In this document: positions 1-9,036 of the stretch, piece by piece
Numbering within the stretch: position 1 is the first letter of the stretch
How the letters are laid out: every line of letters begins with the position of its first letter
From: Bacteroidetes bacterium 41-46
GTDB lineage: Bacteria; Bacteroidota; Bacteroidia; Bacteroidales; UBA932
DNA: 64,000 nucleotides
Direction of reading: 5' to 3'
Assembly (NCBI GenBank): GCA_001897515.1
Contig: MKTA01000018.1
Span: forward strand, 186,001 to 250,000
The notes under the pieces: generated by a model
What the model saw: only the letters and a program-made list of their open reading frames with translations
Databases searched by the model: none
What the model was told of the DNA's origin: nothing
Position numbers and translations under genes: made by a program

Positions 1-2
1 TT

Positions 3-215
3 GTTGAGCAGATTCTTACAGATTTTAAGAGTGGAAAGGAGAACCAGGCTAAATTTTGGCTGAGCAACTTTATGGGGAGGTTCGTTTATATTGAGTACAC
101 CGCGCTGAGAGGAAAGGAGGGTGAATATCTTGGAGTTATTGAGATTACCCAGGATATATCTGAATTTAGAAAACTTGAAGGGGATCAGCGTCTCCTCTCA
201 TATTCTAAAAAGTGA
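3..215 (+). CDS. DUF438/PAS-domain protein, C-terminal fragment
   Basis: This is the 3' end of a gene that starts left of the window; the frame is open from base 3 to a TGA at 213-215. The 70 visible residues read like the end of a PAS-type sensor domain: a KFWLSNFMGRFVYIEY stretch, then GEYLGVIEITQDISEFRKLEG. That is the pattern of the C-terminal PAS domain of DUF438 proteins, which are thought to be haem- or redox-linked sensors paired with DUF1858/hemerythrin-like modules. The stop overlaps the next start (TGATG), so the two genes are translationally coupled. Nothing can be said about the N-terminal domains. Confidence 0.75.
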   Translation, partial: VEQILTDFKSGKENQAKFWLSNFMGRFVYIEYTALRGKEGEYLGVIEITQDISEFRKLEGDQRLLSYSKK

Positions 216-736
216 TGAAAGAGATAACTTTAGATACAAAAATATCTGAAATTCTAAACGAGTGGCCGGAGCTCGAGCATACTCTGCTCGGGCTCTCGCC
301 CTCATTTGCCAAACTGAACAGCCCGCTACTTCGCAGGACAGTTGCGAAAGTGACCTCAGTCAGACAGGCGGCTTCAATAGCGGGGATAGACTCCGGGCAT
401 ATGCTGACTATGCTGAGAAAAGGTGCCGGAATGGAGCCGATGAACGCTTCAGATGAGAGCGAAGAGGCGAGGGATATACTGGCAGCACCTCGTCCTGGCT
501 GGTTTGCGGAAGAGAGGATTGTATCAAGATTTGATGCTGCGAAAGTTCTGGAGTTGGGAAGCGTTCCAATGGCTAAAATACTGGAGGAGTCAAAAAGGCT
601 TTCAGAGGGGGAGATATTCCAGTTCTCCACCCCTTTTGTACCGGCTCCCATAATTGAAATATTAATTAACAGAGGATATGATGTGTGGTGCAGACGGATT
701 GAGGATGTTGTTGAAAATTACGTAATAAAGCAATAG
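215..736 (+). CDS. DUF1858 / DUF2249-like domain protein
   Basis: A 173-residue cytoplasmic protein. The ATG at 215 overlaps the upstream TGA; a GTG one codon earlier is possible but less likely. Residues ~3-65 match the DUF1858 pattern (ITLDTKISEILNEWPEL, then LLRRTVAKVTSVRQAASIAGI), a small all-helical domain. Residues ~90-173 (RPGWFAEERIVSRFDA, then FSTPFVPAPIIEILINRGYDVW) resemble the TusA-like DUF2249 fold. Such two-domain proteins commonly sit beside DUF438 sensors, as here, and are guessed to act in nitric-oxide or redox stress. copA follows after 11 bp, so this may be one operon. Biochemical function is unknown. Confidence 0.75.
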   Translation: MKEITLDTKISEILNEWPELEHTLLGLSPSFAKLNSPLLRRTVAKVTSVRQAASIAGIDSGHMLTMLRKGAGMEPMNASDESEEARDILAAPRPGWFAEERIVSRFDAAKVLELGSVPMAKILEESKRLSEGEIFQFSTPFVPAPIIEILINRGYDVWCRRIEDVVENYVIKQ

Positions 737-747
737 TAGTTAAGTCT

Positions 748-2994
748 ATGAAAAGAGTATATCCTGTAACAAATATGAGTTGTGCGGGCTGTGCGGCAGG
801 GGTGGAGAAGACCCTCCAGGCCCAGCCCGGGGTTTTATATGCCTCGGTTAACTTTGCAGATTCAAGTGTCCTTCTGGAGACAGATCCAAAGATAACAACC
901 CCCGAAAGGCTAAGGGAGATAGTAAGGGCGATGGGGTATGATATGATAATTGAGGAGCCGGAAGAGGCACGAACCCTTAAAGAGAGCATTGAGGAGAGCA
1001 ACTATGTTAAGTTAAAGAGAAACACGCTCTTTGCCTGGATATTCTCAATTCCGGTTATGATACTATCCATGCTATTTATGAAGCATACCGAGTCGCACGG
1101 GGACATTAGCATGCTCAATGTCATACTTATGCTTCTCTCTTTTCCTGTTCTGGCTTTTTTTGGCAGAAGCTTCTTTATCAGGGGTTTCAAACAGGCAGGA
1201 ATGTTTAAGGCAAATATGGATACTCTTGTTGCATTAAGCACTTCAATAGCATTTTTATTAAGCACATTCAATACACTATGGCCATCATTCTGGATTGACA
1301 AAGGTCTGGAGCCAATGGTCTATTATGAGGCTGCTGTTATGATAATTTCATTCGTCCTTTTGGGGAAATTTCTGGAGGAGAGAGCAAAGGGCAACACAAC
1401 AGCATCCATTAAAAGACTTATGGGTCTGGCACCCAAAGTAGCCACGGTAATAAGGGGAGGTGAGAGGGTAGAAATTCCTGTCTATACAATAAAGGTTGGT
1501 GAAATTGTTGTTGTGAAGCCAGGAGATAAGATACCCGTAGATGGAGTAGTAACCGAAGGCGACTCATACGTTGATGAGAGTATGATTACCGGAGAGCCCA
1601 TAGGGGTTCTGAAGCAGAGAGGCGAAAGAGTACTTGCCGGCACAATCAATCAAAAGGGCAGCTTCAATTTTGAGGCAGATAAGGTAGGCAGTGAAACAGT
1701 GCTTGCTAAAATTATTGAGATGGTCAAAGAGGCACAGGGGAGTAAGGCTCCGGTCCAGAGAATAGTTGACAAGATTGCATCAATATTTGTCCCTGCCGTT
1801 TTGGTTATATCTATTATTACACTCGCTGTATGGCTTACTATTGGAGGTCAAAGCCACTTTTTCCACGCCCTTATATCTGCTGTATCAGTTTTGGTAATTG
1901 CATGCCCCTGCGCATTGGGTCTTGCAACACCCACAGCTCTTATGGTGGGAATCGGGAAGGCCGCAGAGGAGCACATACTTATCAAAGATGCCGCGGCACT
2001 AGAACAGATTAAGGATATTGACACAATTGTTCTTGATAAAACAGGAACCCTCACCGAGGGGAGTCCGGCTGTAACAAATTACAAACTCTTTTCTGACCGG
2101 CCAGGAATTGAGGTTCTTGCTGAGCTGGAGAAGCGCTCCGAACACCCTCTTGCAGAGGCATTGCTACAGTGGGCCAACTCCCATATCGGGGCATCTGACA
2201 TCAAGACTGAACTAACTTCATTCCAGAGCATAACAGGAAAGGGTGTTAAGGGCACCTTTGACGGAGAGGAGTGGTGGGCTGGCAACATAGAGCTAATGGA
2301 GGAGATGATCGGAACATCAAAAGATGATTCGCTTAAAGTAATTTTTGCTGAGGCTATGGCACTCTCATCCGAATGGCAGGCCAGAGGATTGAGCATAATA
2401 TACTTTGGAGTCAGGGGCAGGTTACTGGCTATCATTGCAGCTGCGGACAGGATAAAGGAGAGCTCTGCAGAGGCCGTCTCAAAGATGAAAAAAATGGGTA
2501 TAGAGATTCATCTGCTTACAGGTGACAACAGGGCTACCGCAGAGGCAATTGCAAAGGAGGCCGGTATTTCAAATGTTTTTGCAGGAGCATTACCGTCTGA
2601 CAAAGAGAATTATGTTGTATCTTTACAAAAGAGAGGCCGGAAGGTGGCAATGGCAGGTGATGGTATTAATGATTCTCAGGCACTTGCAAGAGCAGATGTG
2701 AGTATCGCGATGGGAAGAGGGACAGATGTGGCAATGGATGTCTCAATGATGACCATTATGACTGACGACCTCAGATTACTCCCCAGAGCAATAGAACTAT
2801 CAAGGGGAACTGTAAAACTTATACGGCAGAACCTCTTCTGGGCTTTTATATACAATCTTATTGGAATACCGGTTGCGGCAGGTTTGTTGTATCCTGTAAA
2901 CGGAACCCTCTTGAACCCTATGATTGCTGCGGCTGCAATGGCATTCAGCTCGGTCTCCGTAGTTCTGAACAGTTTAAGATTGGCAAGAAAGTAG
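748..2994 (+). CDS. copA: Copper-translocating P1B-type ATPase
   Basis: A 748-residue inner-membrane pump of normal CopA length that exports Cu(I) with ATP. One N-terminal heavy-metal domain is present with the metal site C12-x-x-C15 (MSCAGC). Further motifs are the TGE actuator loop, the ion-binding CPC motif in a membrane helix (C386-P-C388), the phosphorylated aspartate D430 in DKTGT, the HP motif in SEHPLAEA, and the hinge GDGIND near 637. About eight membrane helices surround them. The CPC motif plus the single CxxC domain point to copper or silver rather than zinc or cadmium (where CPC is also found but the partner residues differ). Neighbouring redox-sensor genes fit a stress-response unit. 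Confidence 0.93.
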   Translation: MKRVYPVTNMSCAGCAAGVEKTLQAQPGVLYASVNFADSSVLLETDPKITTPERLREIVRAMGYDMIIEEPEEARTLKESIEESNYVKLKRNTLFAWIFSIPVMILSMLFMKHTESHGDISMLNVILMLLSFPVLAFFGRSFFIRGFKQAGMFKANMDTLVALSTSIAFLLSTFNTLWPSFWIDKGLEPMVYYEAAVMIISFVLLGKFLEERAKGNTTASIKRLMGLAPKVATVIRGGERVEIPVYTIKVGEIVVVKPGDKIPVDGVVTEGDSYVDESMITGEPIGVLKQRGERVLAGTINQKGSFNFEADKVGSETVLAKIIEMVKEAQGSKAPVQRIVDKIASIFVPAVLVISIITLAVWLTIGGQSHFFHALISAVSVLVIACPCALGLATPTALMVGIGKAAEEHILIKDAAALEQIKDIDTIVLDKTGTLTEGSPAVTNYKLFSDRPGIEVLAELEKRSEHPLAEALLQWANSHIGASDIKTELTSFQSITGKGVKGTFDGEEWWAGNIELMEEMIGTSKDDSLKVIFAEAMALSSEWQARGLSIIYFGVRGRLLAIIAAADRIKESSAEAVSKMKKMGIEIHLLTGDNRATAEAIAKEAGISNVFAGALPSDKENYVVSLQKRGRKVAMAGDGINDSQALARADVSIAMGRGTDVAMDVSMMTIMTDDLRLLPRAIELSRGTVKLIRQNLFWAFIYNLIGIPVAAGLLYPVNGTLLNPMIAAAAMAFSSVSVVLNSLRLARK

Positions 2995-3006
2995 AAAAAA
3001 TCTATT

Positions 3007-4947
3007 ATGATATTTACAGGTAAGTGGAACAGACTGGTATCGGTAATTTTGCTGTCGGCACTATTACTGATCTCTACAGATGCCCGTTCGCACTTAGAAA
3101 ATGACATAGAGAAAAAAAGCAGGCATATACTTATTGTAAGCTCATACAGCAACGGTTATACCTGGTCTGATGAGATAATTGACTATATCGGAGGAGAGTT
3201 AACCAGCAGACACGACCATTTTGACGTTAGTGTTGAACATATCTCTGTCGAATACAATACAGATTTCAATGTCTGGACATACCGGTTCAATATAATTACC
3301 AGCGCGTACAAGGATCACCCTCCGGATGTAATGGTACTTTTAGGAGATGAGGCCTGGTATGCTTACAGAAACTCAATAAAAAGAGAGGGCTTTGAACGGG
3401 TTCAGGTGGTTGTGGTTGCTGCGAAAAGTGTCTCCTTCACCTCAGAGCAACTTGCCAAACCAGATTCTGTATCATTTTCCAGTCTTGAGAGCACTAAGAC
3501 TCTAATGGAGGATATGGGTGTGACAGGAGTACTCAGAGAGCTGAATTTGAGTGGCCTTTTTGAAGTGATGGAGGGTTTGATTCAGCCACTAAAGAGGATT
3601 TATATTCTGACAGACCACAGAATTCAGGGTATCTACTCCCGGCTTATGGTAAAAGATATTGTAGAAAAGAGAGGGCATCCGGATGCGGTATTCATCAGTT
3701 CAAGAGATGTTACCACAGATTCTCTCCTCTCTTTGACCAAAAGCTTTTGTGATTCAAGCGCAATATTTATCTCCTCATGGTTTACATCAGGTTTCGGATT
3801 CAGATACTCAGTCAACTACACATACACAAGAATAGCGGCCAATACTAAACTGCCTATATTTGGAATTGTCGGCAGAGCCGTTGAGACAGGAATTTTTACC
3901 GGGGGATATTTTATGCCCCAGAACTTCTGGGGCAGGAAGGCAGTGGAACTCATAGAGGAGATTGAGAGGAGAGGGTCAGCAGACCTTGTTCCTGTTGAGA
4001 CCTACAGAGACTCACTATTCCATATAAATTGGGAGAATGCACGTGCAAGAGGAATATCCCGTCTTGACATACCAAAGGGGTCAAAGATTTACGCAAGACC
4101 TTTTGATATCTTTCTTAAGTACAAGGAGGAGATACTTATTATAGGTGGTTTTTTCATAATTATCATTCTCGCCGCCCTGCTGGTCTTCAGAAGCTATATT
4201 CAGGTCCGGGCTGCAAAAAAGAGGCTGATGGACTCAGAGGATAACCTCTTTAAGGCTTTAAGGAAATCTCAGGAGAGCGACAGGCTTAAATCTGCCTTCC
4301 TGGCGAATATGAGCCATGAGATAAGAACTCCTTTAAACTCAATACTTGGATTTTCAGAGCTCCTCTCAGAGACCTACGACGAGAGTGAAAGAAGGCAATA
4401 CACGAAGCTGATATCATCAAGCAGCGATTTACTCCTGAGACTTATTGACGATATACTTGACCTGTCAAAAATTGAAGCGGGGACTTATGAATTTGTATTT
4501 GAGAGGGTTGATCTGTGCGAGATGCTTGATGAGCTAAAGCAGATATTTGAACACAAGGTGAAGAGCGGAGTTGAATTTAATGTTGAGTGCAAGTATGACA
4601 AGCTTGAGATATTTGCAGACCGCAAAAGGCTGTTTCAGGTGCTTACCAATCTTGTTAACAACGCAATGAAGTTCACAACCAGTGGTTTTGTAAAAGTAAA
4701 GGCTTCCATAGAGGAGTTTGACGGGCTCAGGATGGCAGTTATAGAGATAGAGGACAGCGGATTGGGGATTCCAAAAGAGAAACTTGATGCAATATTTGAG
4801 AGGTTTGTCAAGCTTAACGACTTCTCTGAGGGTACCGGCCTGGGGCTGACAATCTGCAATACAATTATAAATAAACACAAAGGGACAATTGAGGTACAAT
4901 CCAAATATGGGGTTGGATCAAAGTTCACAGTCCGTATTCCCATTTAG
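3007..4947 (+). CDS. Histidine kinase with periplasmic ABC-binding-protein-like sensor
   Basis: A 646-residue membrane sensor kinase. An N-terminal signal/anchor (residues ~5-25) leads into a periplasmic region of ~340 residues that begins HILIVSSYSNGYTWSDEI, typical of ABC-type sugar/tryptophan-binding-protein-like sensors. One membrane helix lies near 375-397 (IIGGFFIIIILAALLVF). A short coiled stretch precedes the HisKA domain with phospho-acceptor H437 (NMSHEIRTPLNS). The ATPase domain has an N box (NLVNNAMKF), G1 box (DSGLGIP) and G2 box (GTGLGLTI). No receiver domain or response regulator is next to it, so its partner is elsewhere. It starts 12 bp after copA, which suggests co-transcription but not necessarily metal sensing. 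Confidence 0.9.
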   Translation: MIFTGKWNRLVSVILLSALLLISTDARSHLENDIEKKSRHILIVSSYSNGYTWSDEIIDYIGGELTSRHDHFDVSVEHISVEYNTDFNVWTYRFNIITSAYKDHPPDVMVLLGDEAWYAYRNSIKREGFERVQVVVVAAKSVSFTSEQLAKPDSVSFSSLESTKTLMEDMGVTGVLRELNLSGLFEVMEGLIQPLKRIYILTDHRIQGIYSRLMVKDIVEKRGHPDAVFISSRDVTTDSLLSLTKSFCDSSAIFISSWFTSGFGFRYSVNYTYTRIAANTKLPIFGIVGRAVETGIFTGGYFMPQNFWGRKAVELIEEIERRGSADLVPVETYRDSLFHINWENARARGISRLDIPKGSKIYARPFDIFLKYKEEILIIGGFFIIIILAALLVFRSYIQVRAAKKRLMDSEDNLFKALRKSQESDRLKSAFLANMSHEIRTPLNSILGFSELLSETYDESERRQYTKLISSSSDLLLRLIDDILDLSKIEAGTYEFVFERVDLCEMLDELKQIFEHKVKSGVEFNVECKYDKLEIFADRKRLFQVLTNLVNNAMKFTTSGFVKVKASIEEFDGLRMAVIEIEDSGLGIPKEKLDAIFERFVKLNDFSEGTGLGLTICNTIINKHKGTIEVQSKYGVGSKFTVRIPI

Positions 4948-4963
4948 CAAAACAGGCCGAAAA

Positions 4964-5932
4964 TCAAATCCACCCGAAGGGGTGTGGAGAGCACCCAAGG
5001 GCTGCCAGAGGGTGGTACTCCCCCTTTAGACCAACAGGCTTGGCATGTCTAATACCATGAACAATCTCTACTGCAGCTCTCGCCTCCTCAAGGCCGAATC
5101 CATCACCGGCAATTATTTGTCTGTATGACTCAGTATGGAGCTCTGTAAAACCGTCAGAGAACTCAATCTCCTCGCCCTCCATCTGCAGAGAGCGGAATGT
5201 TCTTTTTCCTTTCTCTACGGCCTCCTTTGGAAGGGTGTCTTCGTTAATGGAGAGGAAGTATCTTACTCTTGCCCTATCAAATTCAAGCAGCCCGGCAACT
5301 CTGTCATGAGAAGATACATGAACTGTATTACCTCTGAGTGAGCCAAAGACCCATGCAAGCATATCGTAGAAGTGAACACCGATATTGGTCGCCACCCCTC
5401 CGCTCTTTCTCTCATCCCCCTTCCAGCTTGTGTAATACCAGTTCCCACGTGATGTTATATATGTCAGATCAACATCAAATATTTTTTCTGCAGGTGTTGC
5501 CGCAACTCTCTCTCTAAGGTTTTGAATAGCGGGGTGTAGCCTCAGCTGAAGAATTGTATTAACCCTCTTTCCGCTCTCCCTCTCGGCAACGACAAGGGCA
5601 TCAATATTCCAGGGGTTAAGTACCAGCGGCTTTTCGCAAATTATATCTGCACCCAGACGGAGACCATATCTGATATGGGCATCATGTAGATAGTTAGGAG
5701 TACAGATTGACAAGTACTCTATACCCTCTCCCTCTCTTTTCATTTTTGAGAGATGCCTGTCAAAAAGCTCAAACTCAGTAAAAAATGAGGTGTTAGGAAA
5801 GAATGAATCCATAATTCCCACGCTGTCAAAGACATCATAAGCAGCTGCAAGTTTATTACCGGTATCTTTTACAGCCTTAAGGTGCCTTGGGGCAATATAG
5901 CCCGCAACCCCGATTATCGCAAAATTTTTCAT
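4964..5932 (-). CDS. Gfo/Idh/MocA-family oxidoreductase
   Basis: A 322-residue NAD(P)-dependent sugar oxidoreductase. The start is taken at MKNFAIIGVAGYIAP because the Rossmann fold begins there; the longer reading frame would run into the upstream gene. The nucleotide-binding loop is an unusual GVAGYIAPRH rather than GxGxxG, and the EKPL motif of the family is present (CEKPLVLNPWN). WbpB-type enzymes of this family oxidise UDP-GlcNAcA at C3 and are ~315 residues long, with the same GVAGYIAPRHLKAI-like start, so wbpB/wlbA is the best guess. It ends the rhamnose/WbuC operon 13 bp after the preceding gene and converges on the histidine kinase. Confidence 0.8.
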   Translation of the reverse strand: MKNFAIIGVAGYIAPRHLKAVKDTGNKLAAAYDVFDSVGIMDSFFPNTSFFTEFELFDRHLSKMKREGEGIEYLSICTPNYLHDAHIRYGLRLGADIICEKPLVLNPWNIDALVVAERESGKRVNTILQLRLHPAIQNLRERVAATPAEKIFDVDLTYITSRGNWYYTSWKGDERKSGGVATNIGVHFYDMLAWVFGSLRGNTVHVSSHDRVAGLLEFDRARVRYFLSINEDTLPKEAVEKGKRTFRSLQMEGEEIEFSDGFTELHTESYRQIIAGDGFGLEEARAAVEIVHGIRHAKPVGLKGEYHPLAALGCSPHPFGWI

Positions 5933-5945
5933 GGTGCAAATATAG

Positions 5946-6464
5946 TCATCTCTTCTCCACAACAACTGCCAGACTCTCCTTTGAATTATCCCTGAATGCC
6001 CTCTCTTTTTCATAGAAGGTGACCGTAAAGTCTGAGTCAGAGAACGAGGATGTCATCAGATCCCGTTCAACTTTTAGAGATTCGGTTCTGTATCCGCTGT
6101 TTCCCACATATCTCATCCACTCCTGATACAGTTGTCTGTCCGATGTCTTAAATAGTCCTCTCAGCGATAATTTATCAAAGATATAAACAGTAGCTGTATC
6201 CATCTCGCCAAGTCTGTTTCTGTTTGAGTATCTCTCCCACCCGAAATTATCACCGCTCTCCCATTGAGAGCCAACAAAATTCCAACCCTTTTTCTCAAAA
6301 AATCCCTTTATCTGCTCGGGACTCTTCCCATCGCAGGCAACGGCAAACTCCATAAAGGAGAGAGGCTCTCCCGACGGTTTCACAAAACTCTGTGCAGAGA
6401 GAGTGGAGCAGAGCAGCAACAATGCAGCTGCAAATGCCAGAACCGGATAAGCGCTCGTTTTCAT
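5946..6464 (-). CDS. Secreted protein of unknown function
   Basis: A 172-residue protein with a clear N-terminal signal peptide (MKTSAYPVLAFAAALLLLCS, cleavage probable after LSAQS). The mature part is mixed alpha/beta with no catalytic motif that I recognise; it contains repeated aromatic residues (GWNFVGSQWESGDNFGWERY). It has no lipobox and no membrane helix after the signal. It lies 11 bp after wbuC and 13 bp before the Gfo/Idh/MocA gene, so it appears co-transcribed with a polysaccharide gene set, but I cannot infer a role. Confidence 0.7.
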   Translation of the reverse strand: MKTSAYPVLAFAAALLLLCSTLSAQSFVKPSGEPLSFMEFAVACDGKSPEQIKGFFEKKGWNFVGSQWESGDNFGWERYSNRNRLGEMDTATVYIFDKLSLRGLFKTSDRQLYQEWMRYVGNSGYRTESLKVERDLMTSSFSDSDFTVTFYEKERAFRDNSKESLAVVVEKR

Positions 6465-6475
6465 ATCTTTTGGAT

Positions 6476-6883
6476 TTAAATTTCAATAATATCCTCCGGA
6501 GCAGATGGGGTATAAGGACCCTCCTTAACCTCAAATATTACAGTACCCTTAGAAAGAACCTCAACAGTGTGAAATCTGCCGGCAGGTATATTTACGCCAT
6601 AATTCCCATCACAAGGATCCAGCACAAAACTATCATCAAGTTTGCCGGATTCGTTGTAAAACATCACCCTAATGGCTCCTCTCAGAACTATATAGGTCTC
6701 ATCAGTAAATCTGTGCCTGTGAACAGGAAGCATTGTGCCGGGTTCAAGAGCATTCATAAGTCTCTGTGCAGGCGCATCAAGCGACTCATGGATATTGTAG
6801 TTCATCCTAAGCCTTGGAGAGCCCTTAGCCTCTTCGCTGATCTTATCCAACAGCTGCTCATCAATTTTCAGCACACCCTTCAT
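6476..6883 (-). CDS. wbuC: WbuC-family cupin metalloprotein
   Basis: A 135-residue single-domain cupin. The metal-binding cluster is visible as HRHRFTDETYIVLRG (two histidines and a glutamate) followed by FHTVEVLSKGTVIFEVKEGPY with the last histidine. The flanking residues (MNYNIHES near 28-35, LMNALEPGTMLPVHRH) are those of WbuC, a conserved small protein of O-antigen loci whose reaction is not established. It follows rfbB by 38 bp in the same direction. Confidence 0.85.
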   Translation of the reverse strand: MKGVLKIDEQLLDKISEEAKGSPRLRMNYNIHESLDAPAQRLMNALEPGTMLPVHRHRFTDETYIVLRGAIRVMFYNESGKLDDSFVLDPCDGNYGVNIPAGRFHTVEVLSKGTVIFEVKEGPYTPSAPEDIIEI

Positions 6884-6921
6884 CTTATTGTTTGTGTCAG
6901 TTATATCCTATTATCTGCAGC

Positions 6922-7995
6922 TTACCTTCCCCGGTACATTTTATCATAGTAGCTCTGATAGTCTCCTGAGGTAACCCTCTCCATCCACTCCCTGTTCTCC
7001 AGGTACCATTTTACGGTTTTTTCTATACCCTCCTCGAACTGGAGCGAGGGTGACCACCCGAGCTCCCGGTGTAGCTTTCCGGAGTCAATAGCATAGCGAA
7101 GGTCATGGCCGGCGCGGTCAGTAACATAGGTGATGAGCTGGAGCGAGGCACCCGCAGGGCGGCCGAGCTGCCTGTCAACCGTTGCAATTAACACCTTAAT
7201 AAGGTCAATGTTTTTCCACTCATTAAAGCCGCCAATATTGTAAGTATCACCCATTTTGCCGATATGGAAAATCAGGTCAATTGCACGTGCATGGTCCTCA
7301 ACAAAGAGCCAGTCACGCACATTCTCTCCCTTACCGTAAACAGGAAGAGGTTTGTTGTTGCATATATTATTGATAAAAAGTGGAATCAACTTCTCCGGAA
7401 ACTGATAAGGACCATAGTTGTTTGAACAATTTGAAATAACAACAGGCATTCCGTATGTGTCGTGCCATGCCCTCACAAAATGGTCGCTTGAGGCCTTTGA
7501 TGCCGAGTATGGCGAGTGCGGGTCATATTTTGTCTCCTCCGTAAAGAAGGTGCCGTCATCCTCAAGAGAGCCGTAAACCTCGTCGGTAGAGACATGATAA
7601 AAGACCTTCCCCTCAAAACCGGCTCTGTTCTTGCCTCCGTCACTCCAGTACATCCTCGCCGCCTGAAGCAGAGAGAGTGTCCCCATAACATTTGTGCGGG
7701 CAAAAGAGAACGGATCAAGTATTGAGCGGTCCACATGAGACTCGGCAGCAAGGTGGATTATACCGTCAATTTTATTGTCGGCAATTACCCCACTAACAAA
7801 CTCAAGGTCACAAATATCGCCCTTGATAAATTTGTAGTTTGCTCTCCCCTCAATATCCCTTAGATTTTCAAGATTACCCGCATAAGTGAGCAGGTCAAGG
7901 TTAAAAATGTTGTATTCAGGATATTTGTTAACCATGAGCCTCACCAGGTGAGACCCTATAAATCCTGCTCCTCCCGTAATAAGTATATTCTTCAT
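6922..7995 (-). CDS. rfbB: dTDP-glucose 4,6-dehydratase
   Basis: A 357-residue extended SDR enzyme that converts dTDP-D-glucose to dTDP-4-keto-6-deoxyglucose, the second step of dTDP-rhamnose synthesis. The start is set at MKNILITGGAGFIGSH, where the NAD-binding GGAGFIG motif begins; the 31 residues upstream in frame do not resemble the family. The STDEVYG motif and the catalytic YSASK motif are present, and NYGPYQFPEKLIP is characteristic of RmlB. Gene order on the minus strand is rfbA-rfbC-rfbD-rfbB, a complete pathway set. Confidence 0.97.
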   Translation of the reverse strand: MKNILITGGAGFIGSHLVRLMVNKYPEYNIFNLDLLTYAGNLENLRDIEGRANYKFIKGDICDLEFVSGVIADNKIDGIIHLAAESHVDRSILDPFSFARTNVMGTLSLLQAARMYWSDGGKNRAGFEGKVFYHVSTDEVYGSLEDDGTFFTEETKYDPHSPYSASKASSDHFVRAWHDTYGMPVVISNCSNNYGPYQFPEKLIPLFINNICNNKPLPVYGKGENVRDWLFVEDHARAIDLIFHIGKMGDTYNIGGFNEWKNIDLIKVLIATVDRQLGRPAGASLQLITYVTDRAGHDLRYAIDSGKLHRELGWSPSLQFEEGIEKTVKWYLENREWMERVTSGDYQSYYDKMYRGR

Positions 7996-8065
7996 AATGT
8001 TTATACTCCCTGATCCAATTCTTTTATATTTTACTATTCCTTTACTATACTCTAATTTGCAATAC

Positions 8066-9034
8066 TCAGCTCTGTGTTGTTTTGGCATCGCTATCTACAG
8101 ATATTGCCCTCCAAAAATTTTCATCCTCTAGCGGCTCTCTCCAGTGACGAATCTCTATCCCAAATGTACTCTTTATCTTCCCTTTGTCCAGTACGGAGTA
8201 TGCCGGTCTAACCGCCTTTGTGACAAATTTGTCGGATGTCACAGGATTAATCCGGCAGTCCTTAGTAACGGTTTGAATTTCAGCTCTCCTGCTCTGCTTA
8301 ACTATCTCTTTAGCAAAGTCATACCATGAGCAAACACCCTCATTTGAGAAGTGATAAACTCCGGGCAGGCTTTTGAGAGAAGATGGTTCGGCTAACTCCC
8401 AGGCAGAGATTATGTTGCCAATAACTTTGGCAAGGTCCCCGGCATATGTTGGGGTGCCAACCTGGTCAAATACAACGTCAAGTTTTTCTCGCTCTGAGGC
8501 AAGTCTGGTGATTGTCTTAACAAAATTTGTCCCGTAGGCTGAATAGAGCCAGGATGTTCTTATGATTATTGCATTACAGCCTGAATCAAGTATGGCCTTC
8601 TCTCCGGCAAGCTTTGTCCTTCCGTAGGCCGATACGGGAGCGGTGAGGGAGTTCTCGGTATAGGGTCTGTGCCCTTTGCCGTCAAATACATAGTCGGTAG
8701 AGATATGGATAAGGAGCGGGCCGCCCTTACCCGAGGAGCCGGCTCTCCATACCGCCAGTGCCCCCTTTGCCAGATTTTCCGGGGCATCTCTGTTGACTCT
8801 CAATGCCACATCCTCCTCCTCCTCTGCCCTGTCAACAGCTGTATATGCAGCACAATTAACTATAATATCAATACTCTTCTCAAACAGAAATCGCTCAACC
8901 TGTTCGCTTTTAGTTATATCAAGCTCTTTTACATCTGTATAGAAGATATTGGGCCTCTCTCCCAGCAGAGCCCTCAGTTCACTTCCAAGCTGTCCGCCGC
9001 TGCCCGTGATCAATATATTCCCTTTCAGCTCCAT
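8066..9034 (-). CDS. rfbD: dTDP-4-dehydrorhamnose reductase
   Basis: A 322-residue SDR-type reductase making dTDP-L-rhamnose. N-terminal NAD(P) motif GSGGQLGSEL, catalytic YGRTKLAGE, and STDYVFDGKG are all present. It is slightly longer than the usual ~285-300 residues. Part of the excess is a Gly/Arg/Ser-rich insert (AVWRAGSSGKGGPLL, residues ~92-107) before the STDYVFD strand; its DNA is GC-rich and contains the palindrome GAGCCGGCTC. That resembles the small palindromic inserts seen in metH. The gene starts 2 bp after rfbC ends. Confidence 0.95.
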   Translation of the reverse strand: MELKGNILITGSGGQLGSELRALLGERPNIFYTDVKELDITKSEQVERFLFEKSIDIIVNCAAYTAVDRAEEEEDVALRVNRDAPENLAKGALAVWRAGSSGKGGPLLIHISTDYVFDGKGHRPYTENSLTAPVSAYGRTKLAGEKAILDSGCNAIIIRTSWLYSAYGTNFVKTITRLASEREKLDVVFDQVGTPTYAGDLAKVIGNIISAWELAEPSSLKSLPGVYHFSNEGVCSWYDFAKEIVKQSRRAEIQTVTKDCRINPVTSDKFVTKAVRPAYSVLDKGKIKSTFGIEIRHWREPLEDENFWRAISVDSDAKTTQS

Positions 9035-9036
9035 AT

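Noticed and set aside
2995-4947. Histidine kinase as part of a copper two-component system
   Set aside because: It is close to copA, but its sensor region resembles sugar/tryptophan-type binding proteins, no metal motif is seen, and there is no response regulator nearby.
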